From an uncultured Altererythrobacter sp. (GTDB lineage Bacteria; Pseudomonadota; Alphaproteobacteria; Sphingomonadales; Sphingomonadaceae): a DNA stretch of 64,000 nucleotides. Position numbers and translations under genes: made by a program. The DNA is taken from NCBI GenBank assembly GCA_947492235.1, contig CANLLZ010000001.1, positions 1,116,001 through 1,180,000 of the forward strand, given 5' to 3'. The stretch's first letter is position 1, and each line of letters starts with the position of its first letter. Shown here piece by piece: positions 1 through 9,816 of the stretch. The notes under the pieces were generated by a model, which was not told the DNA's origin, searched no databases, and worked only from the letters and a program-made list of their open reading frames with translations.

Positions 1-1719
1 CAAACGCGCAAAGCTGGAAAATTCGTCGACCATCGTGCGCAGCTGGCCGACTTGGCGCACGATGGTGTTGGTGAGTTCATCGAACAGGTCGCCATCCAGC
101 TCGATCTGGCGGCGATACCGGCGTTTCAGCCGTTCTGTCGCCAACTGAATTGGCGTCAGCGGGTTTTTGATTTCATGCGCAATCCGCCGCGCAACGTCGG
201 ACCATGCGGCCTGTCGCTGGTCGAGCAATTGCCGTGTGATGTCCTCGAATGTGATCACGAACCCGCCAGCAGCCGGCGCTACCTTCACAGCGAGTGTCAC
301 GATCTCCTCGCCCTTGTCGAAACTAACCACGCCCTGCCCAATTCCCGATTGCACCAGCGCGCTCATCTGCGGAGCCAGACTGTCGAGCGAAAGTCCCTCC
401 GCCGACTGGACGCCGCGCGGAAGCAGAAGCGACTGGGCAGAGCCGTTCATCAGCAGCACATTGCCAATTGGGTCGACAGATATGATCCCGGCCGTGATCG
501 ATTCCAGAAGGGCTTCCATGAAGCTGCGCCGGTCATCAAGCTGGAGGTTGGCCGCCTTCAGATCATCGGTCTGGGATTCGATCTGCGCTGTCATCCGGTT
601 GAATGCGCGGTTGAGCAGCCCGATTTCATCGGCACCCCTGCGGCCTTCTACGCGCAATGCGAAATTGCCTGCCCCCACCTGCCGAGCGGCTGCAACCAAA
701 TCGGTTAGCGGTTCCACCTGCCGGTCTGCGAAACGCAGCGCAAACCACACTGCGAGGCCAACGAGAAAGAGACTCACGAAGAAGAGCGCCAGATTAAAGC
801 GCAATTGCAATGCGCGCGCTCTGCTCGTCAGAACATCATACTGGGAGACAACCGAACTGGCCCGCTCCCACTGGCTGAACGACAAGGCCTGCGAGTTGCG
901 CGCATTGTAGAGATAGATGCCGCGCTCGGTATCGATAGGCGCAACGGCTTCGATCCGCGTAGCATCGGCAAACACGGCCACCGGCTCGTCATTGGCGAAC
1001 ATTTCCAATGCGAGCTGACCGCGCTCCGCCGGGTTCGAATCCTCGCGCAGATTGAATGCAGCTGCCGTGGTGAGCGAACCGTCAGGGAAGGCTTGGAGCA
1101 CCGCCGATTCGTTGATCTCGCGGCCCTGCATTTGGTAGCTGAAATCTTCGAGGAATTCGTTGTTGGTCAGGTCCAGACGGTCGGCACGCGAGAAATAGAA
1201 CCGCAGATCGCCAGCCATGGTGACGGTCTCGTTCGCCACTTCCAGCTGGTTCTGTTCATAATAGCCCCGCGCCAGCTCGTTCGCGTTTTCCATCAATCCG
1301 CGCGAATTGCCCGAGAACCAGAAATCGACTCCCGATTGAAACAGGACAGCGGCAAAGCCGGCCACCAGCAAAGTGGGTACTGCGGCGATCAACGAGAAAA
1401 GAAACACCAGTCTGACATGCAGACGCGCGGTGCTGCCAGCGGCACGTTTTAACGCTAGCCTGCGCCCGATCAGCACCAGCAAACCCATCGCGGGAATCAT
1501 CGTCCCGATCAGCAAGGTCGCGACCTGCTGGGTTGGGAGCAACTGCCCGTCCGGCGGCGCTCTGTCGAACGCCAGCCAGGTCGTGGCGATCATGGTGCCG
1601 AGCGCGGCGAGCGTTACCAGTTCGAGGACGAGGAAGAAATTCGCACGCCGCGAAGCAACCACGAACCGGCGCATCCAGCGCGGACTCCGATTGTCGGACG
1701 GGTTCATTGAAGCTTCCAT
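1..1719 (-). CDS. ntrY: Nitrogen regulation sensor histidine kinase NtrY (C-terminus cut by window edge)
   Basis: Membrane sensor kinase that phosphorylates NtrX in the alphaproteobacterial NtrYX system. The 573 visible codons begin with two hydrophobic segments (about residues 27-50 and 66-88), a third before the periplasmic stretch, then a HAMP/PAS region and the H-box [11 protein letters not shown] (His about residue 515), followed by the start of the dimerisation helix (FSSFARL). The ATPase domain lies beyond position 1. The start is ATG 1719; an in-frame ATG at 1707 is an alternative. The gene is downstream of ntrC with a 63-bp gap and is probably in the same dusB-ntrB-ntrC transcript; ntrX is expected outside the window. 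Confidence 0.93.
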   Translation of the reverse strand, partial: MEASMNPSDNRSPRWMRRFVVASRRANFFLVLELVTLAALGTMIATTWLAFDRAPPDGQLLPTQQVATLLIGTMIPAMGLLVLIGRRLALKRAAGSTARLHVRLVFLFSLIAAVPTLLVAGFAAVLFQSGVDFWFSGNSRGLMENANELARGYYEQNQLEVANETVTMAGDLRFYFSRADRLDLTNNEFLEDFSYQMQGREINESAVLQAFPDGSLTTAAAFNLREDSNPAERGQLALEMFANDEPVAVFADATRIEAVAPIDTERGIYLYNARNSQALSFSQWERASSVVSQYDVLTSRARALQLRFNLALFFVSLFLVGLAVWFALRFADRQVEPLTDLVAAARQVGAGNFALRVEGRRGADEIGLLNRAFNRMTAQIESQTDDLKAANLQLDDRRSFMEALLESITAGIISVDPIGNVLLMNGSAQSLLLPRGVQSAEGLSLDSLAPQMSALVQSGIGQGVVSFDKGEEIVTLAVKVAPAAGGFVITFEDITRQLLDQRQAAWSDVARRIAHEIKNPLTPIQLATERLKRRYRRQIELDGDLFDELTNTIVRQVGQLRTMVDEFSSFARL

Positions 1720-1782
1720 CGTTGCGCAGTTACAACAGTGGTGTGGCTTTTGCGCAAGTAGATATTTCCGAAAAGCGCTCAG

Positions 1783-3210
1783 TCAGCCGCGTGTAGTGAA
1801 CTGCTCGGCGTTTATGCCGAGATCGGTCAAACGCTTGCGCAGCGTGTTCCGATTGATGCCCAGCACGGCCGCGGCACGCAATTGGTTACCGCCTGTGCGC
1901 AGCAAAACTTCCTCGAACAGCGGCTTTTCAAACGCCGCCGTAGCCATCCGGTGCCATGCACCATCAGGCGGATTGGTCTGCGTGAGCCAATCTTGCACCG
2001 GGGCAGTCAGGTCGGCCCCGTCGCCCGAGCCCTCTCGCGCCGATTCGAACGCGCCACCACGCGCGACGATATCGTTCACGACATCGGCATCGATAACATC
2101 CTCGCGGGACATGATCGCAAGCCGGAATACCAGATTGCGCAATTCGCGGACGTTGCCGCGCCAGGGGAGCTTGGCCAACCCGGCAATTGCCTCTTCGGTC
2201 AATCCACGCCGAGGCAACCCTTCCTCTGCAGCCTGCGCCATAAAGTGCGTCGCCAGCATCCCGATATCCTCGCGCCGCTCGCGCAGTGGAGGCAACTCGA
2301 TCGGAACCACGGCGAGCCGGTAATATAGGTCTTCGCGAAAAGTCCCTGCTGCGATCATGGGAGCCAGATCGCGGTTGGTCGCGGTGACGATGCGCACGTC
2401 AATCGCCACGTCCTGTCGTCCACCGACCCGCCGAATGCGGCCCGATTGCAAGGCCCGCAATAGCCGGGTCTGTGCCTCTACCGGCATGTCGCCGATTTCA
2501 TCGAGAAACAACGTGCCCCCATTGGCTTGCTCGAATTTACCGATGGTCTGCGTGGCGGCTCCGGTGAATGCGCCGCGTTCGTGACCGAACAGTTCGCTCT
2601 CTATGAGATCATGGGGAATGGCGGCTGCATTGACTGCGACAAACGGCCCGGTCTTGCGGTGGCCCAGCTGGTGGATCGCCTCTGCGACCAGTTCCTTGCC
2701 CGTACCGCTTTCCCCGGTGACCAGCACTGTCAGATCGTTACGCAGAACGCGCGCGATCATGCGGAAGACGTCCTGCATTGCCACACTGCGTCCGACCAGC
2801 GGCATGCCGTCGCCCGCCTGCTCGCCAACCACAGCATCCGCCCCCGCGCCCGCTGCCTGGCGGACGGCGCGCACCAGTTCGTCGAGATCGAAGGGTTTGG
2901 GGAAATATTCAAAGGCTTCGTTTTCGCTGGCCCGAACGGCGGTATCCAGCGTGTTCTGGGCCGACAGGACGATGATTGGCAAAGTGGGATAGGATTGGCG
3001 CACTCTGCCAAGCGCCGACAGTCCATCGCCATCTTCCAGCATTACATCTGTGAGCATCGCCGCGTAGCTGTTCTTCGCCAACAGCTCGTCCCGCGCGGCG
3101 ATGGCGGCGCAGCGATCAACCTGATACCCTTCGGCCTCCAGCGCAGAGACGATGACGGTGGCGATACCGGCATCATCCTCGACCAATAGAATGCGCGTAT
3201 TGCCGGTCAT
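1783..3210 (-). CDS. ntrC: Nitrogen regulation response regulator NtrC (sigma-54 activator)
   Basis: Sigma-54-dependent transcription activator of nitrogen assimilation genes. The receiver domain (about 5-118) carries the phospho-acceptor D55 and conserved K105. The AAA+ domain has Walker A GESGTGKE (166-173), the sigma-54 contact loop GAFTGA (213-218) and Walker B TLFLDEIG. The C-terminal Fis-type helix-turn-helix ends near residue 470. The 475-residue length is normal for NtrC. Its ATG overlaps the ntrB stop by 4 bp (ATGA), indicating translational coupling with the cognate kinase. All key residues are present. Confidence 0.96.
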   Translation of the reverse strand: MTGNTRILLVEDDAGIATVIVSALEAEGYQVDRCAAIAARDELLAKNSYAAMLTDVMLEDGDGLSALGRVRQSYPTLPIIVLSAQNTLDTAVRASENEAFEYFPKPFDLDELVRAVRQAAGAGADAVVGEQAGDGMPLVGRSVAMQDVFRMIARVLRNDLTVLVTGESGTGKELVAEAIHQLGHRKTGPFVAVNAAAIPHDLIESELFGHERGAFTGAATQTIGKFEQANGGTLFLDEIGDMPVEAQTRLLRALQSGRIRRVGGRQDVAIDVRIVTATNRDLAPMIAAGTFREDLYYRLAVVPIELPPLRERREDIGMLATHFMAQAAEEGLPRRGLTEEAIAGLAKLPWRGNVRELRNLVFRLAIMSREDVIDADVVNDIVARGGAFESAREGSGDGADLTAPVQDWLTQTNPPDGAWHRMATAAFEKPLFEEVLLRTGGNQLRAAAVLGINRNTLRKRLTDLGINAEQFTTRG

Positions 3211-4295
3211 TTCGGTTCCTTCATTTCGGCAAGATGGACGCTGAACCGTGTGATTTCCGCCCGCCGGTCTCGCTCATGTGCAATCCGTCCATCCATATCG
3301 CGCACCAGCTTGCGAACGAGAGCCAAGCCGAGGCCCTGCCCTCCCTGCTTGGATGTCACAAAAGGCTCAAAAATCCGGTCTGCAATCGCGGGATCAATGC
3401 CGGGTCCATTATCGGTGATCGCCACTTCTATCGGCAGCGCGACCGAGCGTCCCCTGCCCCTTCGCAGGACATTCATCACCAGGCCTGTGACATAACGCGT
3501 GCGAATTTTGACAATCGGGTCTTCATTTTCCGAACATGCATCCCGTGCATTGCTCAGCAGATTGATCAGCACTTGTTGCAAGGCATCGCGGCTTGCCATC
3601 ACGAGAGGTAGGGACGGATCGAATTCTTCCTTGAACGTGACCGGCGGTGCGCCCTCGATCGAGCGCACGACCCCCAACGCATTGCGAATGGCTTCGTGCA
3701 AATTCACCGGCGTCAGCGGTTCTTCCTGCGTACTCCCCAGCGCTTGCATCCGGTCGATCATGCGGGCGATCCGGTCGACCTCTTCGGTAATCAGCGTCGC
3801 CAGCCCCCGCTCGCTTTCCGGCATTTTGCGCGCGAGCAATTGCCCTGCTCCGCGAATGGCCGCCAGCGGATTCTTGATCTCGTGCGCCAAAACGGCCGGA
3901 GCAGCGATACCGGCTGGGTCGGGATCGTCTTCCATGCTTGCCTGCCCGGCCTCGGATAAAGTCACCACACGCCATCCGTCAGACGCTGCCACAGGGGAAA
4001 GGGTCAAGTTTACCGTGAGCGTTGTATCGCCTCTTCCGAGTGGCAGGCCACGCGCCGTCAAACGGGCTTCAGGATCACGCAAGCGCGAAGCTATGCGCGT
4101 GTCCGACAGCGGCACGACGTCGGTGCAATTGCGCCCGATGATGCGCGCGGCGCCCATGCCCAGCAAGTCCTCTGCCGCCTGATTGGCTTGCCGAATGATA
4201 CCATCTCCGTCGATCAACAGGAATGCAAAGACCAGACCGGAGATTTGTGCGGCGGGATCGGGAATTCCTGCCTTACCCACAGGGCCGGTTGTCAC
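3207..4295 (-). CDS. ntrB: Nitrogen regulation sensor histidine kinase NtrB
   Basis: Cytoplasmic PII-responsive kinase/phosphatase for NtrC. An N-terminal PAS domain (about 15-115) is followed by the H-box [13 protein letters not shown] with His138, then a HATPase with an N-box ([11 protein letters not shown]), DNGPGI and GQGLGLAL. There are no membrane segments, as expected for NtrB. The start is GTG at 4295, which overlaps the dusB stop by 4 bp (GTGA), and the gene overlaps ntrC by 4 bp at its 3' end. The triple is one translationally coupled operon, the classical nifR3-ntrBC order. Confidence 0.95.
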   Translation of the reverse strand: MTTGPVGKAGIPDPAAQISGLVFAFLLIDGDGIIRQANQAAEDLLGMGAARIIGRNCTDVVPLSDTRIASRLRDPEARLTARGLPLGRGDTTLTVNLTLSPVAASDGWRVVTLSEAGQASMEDDPDPAGIAAPAVLAHEIKNPLAAIRGAGQLLARKMPESERGLATLITEEVDRIARMIDRMQALGSTQEEPLTPVNLHEAIRNALGVVRSIEGAPPVTFKEEFDPSLPLVMASRDALQQVLINLLSNARDACSENEDPIVKIRTRYVTGLVMNVLRRGRGRSVALPIEVAITDNGPGIDPAIADRIFEPFVTSKQGGQGLGLALVRKLVRDMDGRIAHERDRRAEITRFSVHLAEMKEPK

Positions 4296-5308
4296 GCCGC
4301 CCTGCGCCGCATGAATGGCATGTAGAACCTTTCGAGCTCGCCCAGCACCTGATCCGGATCATCGATGAAATTGACGTGGTTCCGGAACTCTGCCGAACCG
4401 TGCATTCCCTTCGTGTACCAGCCCAGATGTTTACGCGCGACTTTGGCCCCGACATCGCGGCCATACAGATCCAGCATGCCCTGATAATGCTCGATCACCG
4501 TCTCGTATTGTTCATCAAAGCTGGGGGTCGCGAGCAACTCGCCGGTCTTCCACCAATGCATTACCTGACCCAGCAACCACGGCTTTCCATAAGCCCCGCG
4601 ACCGATCATCAAGCCGTCGGCACCCGATTGCTCCAGAGCAGCGGCAGCATCGTCCACAGTGCAGATATCGCCATTGACGATCACCGGGATCGAGACCGCT
4701 TCCTTCACCTTGCGGATGAAAGACCAGTCGGCACTACCCTTGTACATCTGGTTGCGCGTGCGCCCGTGCACAGTGATCATCTTGACGCCGATATCTTCGG
4801 CAATTTTTGCAAGTTCCGGTGCGTTCAGGCTGGCGTGGTCCCACCCCATCCGCATCTTGACCGTCACGGGCACACTCACGGCCTTGACCGTCGATTCCAT
4901 CAGCTTGGTCGCCAAGGGCACTTCGCGCATCAACGCGCTGCCGGCCATGCCGTTGGTGACCTTGCGCACCGGACAGCCGAAATTGATGTCAATGATGGCC
5001 GCGCCGCGATCCTCGTTGAGTTTGGCCGCTTCGCCCATGCTAACAGGGTCGCAGCCGACCAGCTGCATCGATACCGGGTCTTCGGTCGCGTGCCATGCGG
5101 CCTTCTGGATGCTCTGCCGCGTGTCACGGATTGCCGCCTGACTCGCTATCATTTCCGTCACATTCAGCCCCGAGCCATAGCGCCGCACAAGCGTGCGGAA
5201 AGGCATGTCCGTCACCCCTGTCATCGGGGCGAGAACAACCGGCGTATCAATCGTTACCGGGCCGATCTGGATGGGCTTCGGAGAAACGGGAGGCTGGACA
5301 AGTGTCAT
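4292..5308 (-). CDS. dusB: tRNA-dihydrouridine synthase DusB
   Basis: FMN-dependent enzyme that reduces uridine to dihydrouridine in the tRNA D-loop. The N-terminal TIM barrel starts with [12 protein letters not shown]; the catalytic-Cys motif [10 protein letters not shown] and the phosphate-binding VNGDI and [13 protein letters not shown] segments are visible. The reading frame is open up to 5464, but the start at ATG 5308 (MTLVQPP) gives the family length of 338 residues and avoids running into ispDF. This is the nifR3 gene that precedes ntrBC in alphaproteobacteria; the spacing suggests it is the first gene of the operon. Confidence 0.94.
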   Translation of the reverse strand: MTLVQPPVSPKPIQIGPVTIDTPVVLAPMTGVTDMPFRTLVRRYGSGLNVTEMIASQAAIRDTRQSIQKAAWHATEDPVSMQLVGCDPVSMGEAAKLNEDRGAAIIDINFGCPVRKVTNGMAGSALMREVPLATKLMESTVKAVSVPVTVKMRMGWDHASLNAPELAKIAEDIGVKMITVHGRTRNQMYKGSADWSFIRKVKEAVSIPVIVNGDICTVDDAAAALEQSGADGLMIGRGAYGKPWLLGQVMHWWKTGELLATPSFDEQYETVIEHYQGMLDLYGRDVGAKVARKHLGWYTKGMHGSAEFRNHVNFIDDPDQVLGELERFYMPFMRRRAA

Positions 5309-5383
5309 GCTGTTTGAATTCTGCCTAAATATTGGGCAGTCACCTAGTGGATTGCGGACCATCCCGCAAGCGCGTAGCGGCGT

Positions 5384-6541
5384 TTGCGCATGACAGACAC
5401 GCCCGTCCTCCCCGCTTTTGCAGCTATTATTGTCGCCGCCGGACAAGGTCTTCGTGCGGGCCAACCTGTACCCAAGCAGTTCACCCTGTGGCGCGGCAAG
5501 CCAGTGCTACGCCATTCGGTCGAGCGGTTAGTTGCTGCCGGTGCCAGCGAAATCGTGGTGGCTATTCCCGAAGGTGCCGATGCGATTGCGGCAGAAGCGG
5601 TTGGCGGAGCCGGATCCGTGCGCTTTGTCACCGGCGGCGCAACACGGCAGCAATCGGTGGCCAAGGCCTTGGCCATGTTGAAAGACAGCGATCCCGAATA
5701 TGTGCTGATCCACGATGCTGCACGTCCGCTGGTTCCAGTGGATGTGGTTGCCCGGCTACTCAGCGCGCTCGCTGATCATCCGGGGGCCATCCCTACCCTG
5801 CCTGTGGTAGACAGTCTTGCCGTCTCTCAGGACGGAAAAATGGGGGGAAGCGCCGACCGCGACACACTCCGACGAGTGCAAACGCCGCAAGCCTTCCGCT
5901 TTGGCGCGATACTTCAGGCTCACGACGCTTGGGGCCAAGACACCCCGGCAGGGGACGACGCTCAGGTCCTTGCCGCCGATGGCGGCACAGTCGCTCTGGT
6001 CGAAGGCGATGAGTCGCTGCACAAATTGACTTTCGCGGAGGACTTTATGACGAACGCCCCGCCCGTCCGAACCGGTATGGGCTATGACGTCCATCGACTT
6101 TCCGAAGGCGAAGAACTCTGGCTGTGCGGGATCAAGATAGACCACTCGCACGGACTTGCCGGACATAGCGATGCCGATGTCGGGCTTCATGCCATTACCG
6201 ACGCCATTCTGGGCGCAGTTGCGAAAGGCGATATCGGGCAGCACTTCCCGCCCAGCGATCCCCAATGGGCAGGTGCTTCATCCGACCAGTTCCTCGCCCA
6301 TGCAGCGCAACTGGCGGCAGAGGCAGGCTATGAAGTGGGCAATATCGACCTGACCCTGATTTGCGAGGCACCCAAGATAGGCCCTCACCGCGAGGCAATG
6401 CAGGCTCGCATCGCCGCTATTCTGGGGACGGGTGTCAACCGGATCAGCGTCAAGGCAACCACTACCGAGCGGCTGGGCTTCACGGGCAGGGGCGAAGGCA
6501 TCGCCGCGCAGGCCGTTGCGACGATGGTTTCGGGGGCTTAA
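5384..6541 (+). CDS. ispDF: Bifunctional IspD/IspF: MEP cytidylyltransferase + MECDP synthase
   Basis: Catalyses two non-consecutive steps of the MEP isoprenoid pathway. The N-terminal half (about 1-220) is IspD, with the nucleotide-binding [10 protein letters not shown] and the HDAARPLV motif. The C-terminal half (about 225-385) is IspF, starting GMGYDVHRL with metal ligands Asp and His, then [10 protein letters not shown] and the [15 protein letters not shown] end. The fusion is normal in alphaproteobacteria. ATG 5384 and ATG 5390 are both possible starts; neither has a strong Shine-Dalgarno. Divergent from dusB. Confidence 0.95.
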   Translation: MRMTDTPVLPAFAAIIVAAGQGLRAGQPVPKQFTLWRGKPVLRHSVERLVAAGASEIVVAIPEGADAIAAEAVGGAGSVRFVTGGATRQQSVAKALAMLKDSDPEYVLIHDAARPLVPVDVVARLLSALADHPGAIPTLPVVDSLAVSQDGKMGGSADRDTLRRVQTPQAFRFGAILQAHDAWGQDTPAGDDAQVLAADGGTVALVEGDESLHKLTFAEDFMTNAPPVRTGMGYDVHRLSEGEELWLCGIKIDHSHGLAGHSDADVGLHAITDAILGAVAKGDIGQHFPPSDPQWAGASSDQFLAHAAQLAAEAGYEVGNIDLTLICEAPKIGPHREAMQARIAAILGTGVNRISVKATTTERLGFTGRGEGIAAQAVATMVSGA

Positions 6542-6550
6542 AGCGGGATT

Positions 6551-7051
6551 ATGACCGATGCATTGCTCCCCCAGGATATTGATGACCTTGCCGAGAAGGT
6601 GATCGCTGCCAACCGTGACGCGAAACGCACCGTCGCTTTGGCGGAAAGCTGCACGGGGGGGCTGGTCGCCGCCGCCCTTACAGAGGTGCCGGGATCATCG
6701 GCGGTGCTGGACCGAGGCTTCGTGACCTATTCCAATGAAGCGAAGATGGAGATGCTGGGTGTCCCCAGCGACATCATCGAAACCTTTGGCGCAGTGTCCA
6801 TCGCATGCGTGTGGGCGATGGCGCAGGGCGCGCTGGAGAAAAGCGGAGCGGATGTCGCCGTGGCGATCAGCGGCGTGGCGGGCCCCGGAGGCGGGACTGT
6901 GACGAAGCCGGTGGGTACGGTCGTGTTCGCCCGCGCAATCCGGAATTCCGAAGGCGAGCCGGAAGGTGAGCTCAAGAAATTCGGGGATCTTGGCCGAGCA
7001 GAAATCCGCCGTCAGGCAACGCTTTGTGCGCTGGAATTGCTGCTGCCATAG
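6551..7051 (+). CDS. pncC: CinA-family nicotinamide-nucleotide amidohydrolase PncC
   Basis: Stand-alone CinA C-terminal domain of 166 residues, which deamidates NMN to nicotinate mononucleotide in pyridine nucleotide salvage. Diagnostic motifs are AESCTGG with the catalytic Ser, VTYSNEAK and AISGVAGPGGG followed by KPVGTV. It lies 9 bp after ispDF and is probably cotranscribed. Its last 40 bp overlap the end of the convergent coq10-like gene, an unusually long antisense overlap. The NMN deamidase assignment follows the family and was not tested. Confidence 0.88.
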   Translation: MTDALLPQDIDDLAEKVIAANRDAKRTVALAESCTGGLVAAALTEVPGSSAVLDRGFVTYSNEAKMEMLGVPSDIIETFGAVSIACVWAMAQGALEKSGADVAVAISGVAGPGGGTVTKPVGTVVFARAIRNSEGEPEGELKKFGDLGRAEIRRQATLCALELLLP

Positions 7052-7473
7052 AGGGCGTTGGCGCGCGTTTCGAAAGCTTCGACCATCCTACGAAAGGCCC
7101 GGTCGAAATACTGGCCCGCCAACCGTTCGAAGACCCGGTTCTTGAACGTGAATTCGACACAGAAATCGATCCGGCATCCACCTGCGGGCAAAGGCTCGAA
7201 CCCCCATGTGTTATCGAGATCGCGCAGCGGCCCGTCGACATAGTGCACACGCAGAAAATTGGGCCGGTCCTTCTCCACGCGGGAGGTAAAACTCTCCCGG
7301 ATCGCCTTGAAGCCCACCACCATGTCGGCAACCATCTCGGTCTCATTTTCCGACCGGACGCGGGTGGCAATGACCCAGGGCAGAAACTCGCGGTAACGGC
7401 CCACATCCGCGACCAGATCGAACATCTGCTCGCAGCTATAAGGCAGGTCGCGAGTCTCGCGGATACCCGGCAT
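7012..7473 (-). CDS. Coenzyme Q-binding protein Coq10 / RatA-like START-domain protein
   Basis: A 153-residue START/polyketide cyclase-like protein of the Coq10 family, proposed to bind and chaperone ubiquinone. The opening ETRDLPYSCEQMFDLVADV followed by YREFLPW, and the WGFEPLPAGGCRIDF and EFTFKN segments, are typical of the family. Its ATG shares one base with the lipA stop (TGATG), so it is coupled to lipA, a pairing common in Sphingomonadales. E. coli RatA belongs to the same fold, but in alphaproteobacteria the Coq10 role is the better guess. Confidence 0.85.
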   Translation of the reverse strand: MPGIRETRDLPYSCEQMFDLVADVGRYREFLPWVIATRVRSENETEMVADMVVGFKAIRESFTSRVEKDRPNFLRVHYVDGPLRDLDNTWGFEPLPAGGCRIDFCVEFTFKNRVFERLAGQYFDRAFRRMVEAFETRANALYGSSNSSAQSVA

Positions 7474-8414
7474 CAGCTGCGCTTTTTGGCCAGCTGTGCC
7501 TCCCGCGCGGCTTTCATCTCGGCAAAGTCATCGCCGGCATGATAGCTGGAACGCGTCAGCGGTGTGCTCGCAACCTGCAGGAAGCCCTTTGCACGGGCGA
7601 TTGCACCGAATGCGTTGAACGCCTTGGGCGTGACGAAGTCTTCGACCTTGGCGTGCTTGGGGGTCGGTTGAAGATACTGGCCCATGGTCATGAAATCGAT
7701 ATCGGCGCAGCGCATGTCGTCCATCACCTGATGCACTTCCAGGCGCTGCTCGCCCAGCCCCAGCATGATGCCCGACTTGGTGAAGATCATCGGGTCGTGC
7801 CCTTTCACTTCCTCCAGCAAACGCAGCGATGCGTAATAGCGCGCGCCGGGCCGAATGGTGGGATAGAGGCGCGGTACAGTCTCCAGATTGTGATTATAAA
7901 CGTCGGGTCCAACCTCGCAGATGGCCTCCACGGCGGCCCGCATTTTGCCGCGAAAATCGGGCGTCAGGATCTCGATTGTGGTGTTCGGGGTCTCGCGGCG
8001 CAGGGCCCTGATGACCTTCACGAATTGCGATGCACCGCCATCGGGTAGGTCATCGCGGTCGACGCTGGTGATGACAATGTGCTCCAGCCCCATCTTCGCC
8101 GCAGCAACCGCGGTATTTTCAGGCTCCATCGGATCGACAATGCGCGGCATGCCGGTCTTCACATTGCAGAACGCACAGGCGCGAGTGCAGACATCGCCGA
8201 GGATCATCACCGTCGCATGCTTTTTCGTCCAGCATTCGCCGATATTCGGGCAAGCCGCCTCTTCACAAACCGTGTTAAGATTGAGCTCACGCATCAATTT
8301 GCGGGTTTCGTGATAGCCCTTGCTGACCGGCGCTTTCACTCTGATCCAGTCAGGCTTGCGCTGCCGAACAGGCCGCTCTTCTTCGGGTGACGGTGCGTTC
8401 GAAAGATCGTTCAT
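7473..8414 (-). CDS. lipA: Lipoyl synthase LipA
   Basis: Radical SAM enzyme that inserts two sulfurs into octanoyl groups on E2/GcvH proteins. The auxiliary cluster motif [13 protein letters not shown] and the radical-SAM motif [10 protein letters not shown] (CxxxCxxC) are both intact, as is the C-terminal RSSYHA segment with the conserved serine. The frame is open to 8450, but ATG 8414 (MNDLSNAPS) gives a 313-residue protein matching family length. It forms a unit with the downstream coq10-like gene and supplies lipoate to the pyruvate dehydrogenase encoded at 28-30 kb. Confidence 0.96.
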   Translation of the reverse strand: MNDLSNAPSPEEERPVRQRKPDWIRVKAPVSKGYHETRKLMRELNLNTVCEEAACPNIGECWTKKHATVMILGDVCTRACAFCNVKTGMPRIVDPMEPENTAVAAAKMGLEHIVITSVDRDDLPDGGASQFVKVIRALRRETPNTTIEILTPDFRGKMRAAVEAICEVGPDVYNHNLETVPRLYPTIRPGARYYASLRLLEEVKGHDPMIFTKSGIMLGLGEQRLEVHQVMDDMRCADIDFMTMGQYLQPTPKHAKVEDFVTPKAFNAFGAIARAKGFLQVASTPLTRSSYHAGDDFAEMKAAREAQLAKKRS

Positions 8415-8527
8415 GCCCGTGTATCTAGGGCGCATGGGGAGTGCCCGCAACTAAAGTGTGGGCAATGTGTAGGCGGCGTGGCCTACTGCGCTTGCCCCCC
8501 TGCCCACCACCATCTACCAAAGCACGT

Positions 8528-9511
8528 ATGGATGCTGCAGCCCTTCAGACGTTCACGTCGCCTGTCGTCTTGTTCTTTGTTCTGGGTCTCTTCGCGGCCT
8601 TTGCCCGGTCCGATCTCGCGATACCTGAGGCTCTGGCCAAGGGGATGTCGCTCTATCTGATGGCAGCCATCGGACTGAAGGGCGGCGTCGCGGTCTCGAA
8701 GTCGGGGCTGGATTCGACCATCGGGCTTGCCTTGCTAGCCGGCATCGCGGCGAGCTTCCTCATGCCCCTAATCGCCTTTGCTGTTCTGAAAGGTTTCGGG
8801 AAGCTGGACCGGCTCAATTCGGGCGCTGTCGCTGCTCATTACGGCTCCGTCAGCGTGGTCACATTTGTGACGGCTGTCGAAATTTACGAAGCCCAATCCA
8901 TGCCGCCCGGCGGCTTCATGGTCGCAGTGATGGCAGCCATGGAAACGCCCGCCATTCTCACAGGCTTGCTGCTCGCCAGAAGCGCCGCGAGCGGGGAAAA
9001 GCGACCCGCAGGCGAGATGTTTCACGAGGTCTTCTTCAATGCCTCTGTGGTCTTGCTGCTGGGCGCGTTCGCAATAGGCGCGGTTTCAGGTGCCAGCGGT
9101 TTCGAGGATGTCAGCCCCTTTTTCGAAGCCGGTTTCAAAGGCGTGCTTTGTCTCTTTCTGCTAGACATGGGCTTGATTGCCGCACGCCGTATCATGGATG
9201 CGAAATCGCTCACTTGGCGCTTGGCTGTTATCGCGATCGCCATCCCGCTGCTGAACGGTGTAATCGGAACATTTGCCGGTGCGGCAATCGGGCTGGATGT
9301 CGGCTCCACCGCGGCCCTGGGCGTCTTGTGCGGCAGCGCGAGTTACATTGCTGTGCCGGCCGCCATGCGTCTTGCCCTGCCAGAGGCTGATGCCGGGATA
9401 TATCTGACCATGTCGCTCAGCATCACCTTCCCGTTCAATATCCTGATCAACATCGGCCTGATCGGCGCCCTCGCCAACGCGCTCGTCGGCCCCGGAGGCA
9501 TGATGCTATGA
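8528..9511 (+). CDS. SbtA-like sodium-dependent bicarbonate transporter
   Basis: A 327-residue integral membrane protein with about ten hydrophobic segments, recognised as the SbtA/DUF897 family by its opening (FTSPVVLFFVLGLFAAF), the LYLMAAIGLKGGVAV motif and the C-terminal GSASYIAVPAAMRLALPEA repeat-like segment. Cyanobacterial members import bicarbonate with Na+. The start chosen is ATG 8528, because the upstream extension is arginine/proline-rich and unlike the family. Its stop overlaps the next gene, a PII-like protein, by 4 bp, matching the sbtA-sbtB arrangement. Transport specificity in this organism is inferred. Confidence 0.87.
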   Translation: MDAAALQTFTSPVVLFFVLGLFAAFARSDLAIPEALAKGMSLYLMAAIGLKGGVAVSKSGLDSTIGLALLAGIAASFLMPLIAFAVLKGFGKLDRLNSGAVAAHYGSVSVVTFVTAVEIYEAQSMPPGGFMVAVMAAMETPAILTGLLLARSAASGEKRPAGEMFHEVFFNASVVLLLGAFAIGAVSGASGFEDVSPFFEAGFKGVLCLFLLDMGLIAARRIMDAKSLTWRLAVIAIAIPLLNGVIGTFAGAAIGLDVGSTAALGVLCGSASYIAVPAAMRLALPEADAGIYLTMSLSITFPFNILINIGLIGALANALVGPGGMML

Positions 9512-9816
9512 TTGAAACCGTCATCCGGAAACGGATCGAAATACTGACCGATACGGCCCTTGTCCGCCGAATAACCAAAGCCATCGATGATGCAGGAATA
9601 ACCGGCTGGACGATCACGCCGGTGCAGTCCGGCAAAGGCAGAGATGGCCATTGGCGCGAGGAACGCGTTACCGGTTCCGACAAGGTTTTTGTTTTGACGA
9701 TTGCGCCTCAGGACAAAGCCATGGCGCTGGCAGAGGCCCTGGCCCCCAGCCTCTCTTCGCACGGTTTCCTGCTCACCATGTGGGATATCGAGGTGATCCG
9801 GGGCGAGCGTTTCTGA
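9508..9816 (+). CDS. SbtB-like PII-family regulator (DUF3240/P-II-like)
   Basis: A 102-residue protein with the PII ferredoxin-like pattern: an initial beta strand and helix (VIRKRIEILTDTALVRRITKAI), a short loop containing GKGRDGHWREE where PII proteins carry the T-loop, and a C-terminal strand WDIEVIRGERF. It overlaps the transporter stop by 4 bp (ATGA) and the carbonic anhydrase start by 1 bp (TGATG). In cyanobacteria SbtB binds adenine nucleotides and gates SbtA; the same role is inferred here from synteny. I do not see the C-terminal redox R-loop. Confidence 0.75.
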   Translation: MIETVIRKRIEILTDTALVRRITKAIDDAGITGWTITPVQSGKGRDGHWREERVTGSDKVFVLTIAPQDKAMALAEALAPSLSSHGFLLTMWDIEVIRGERF

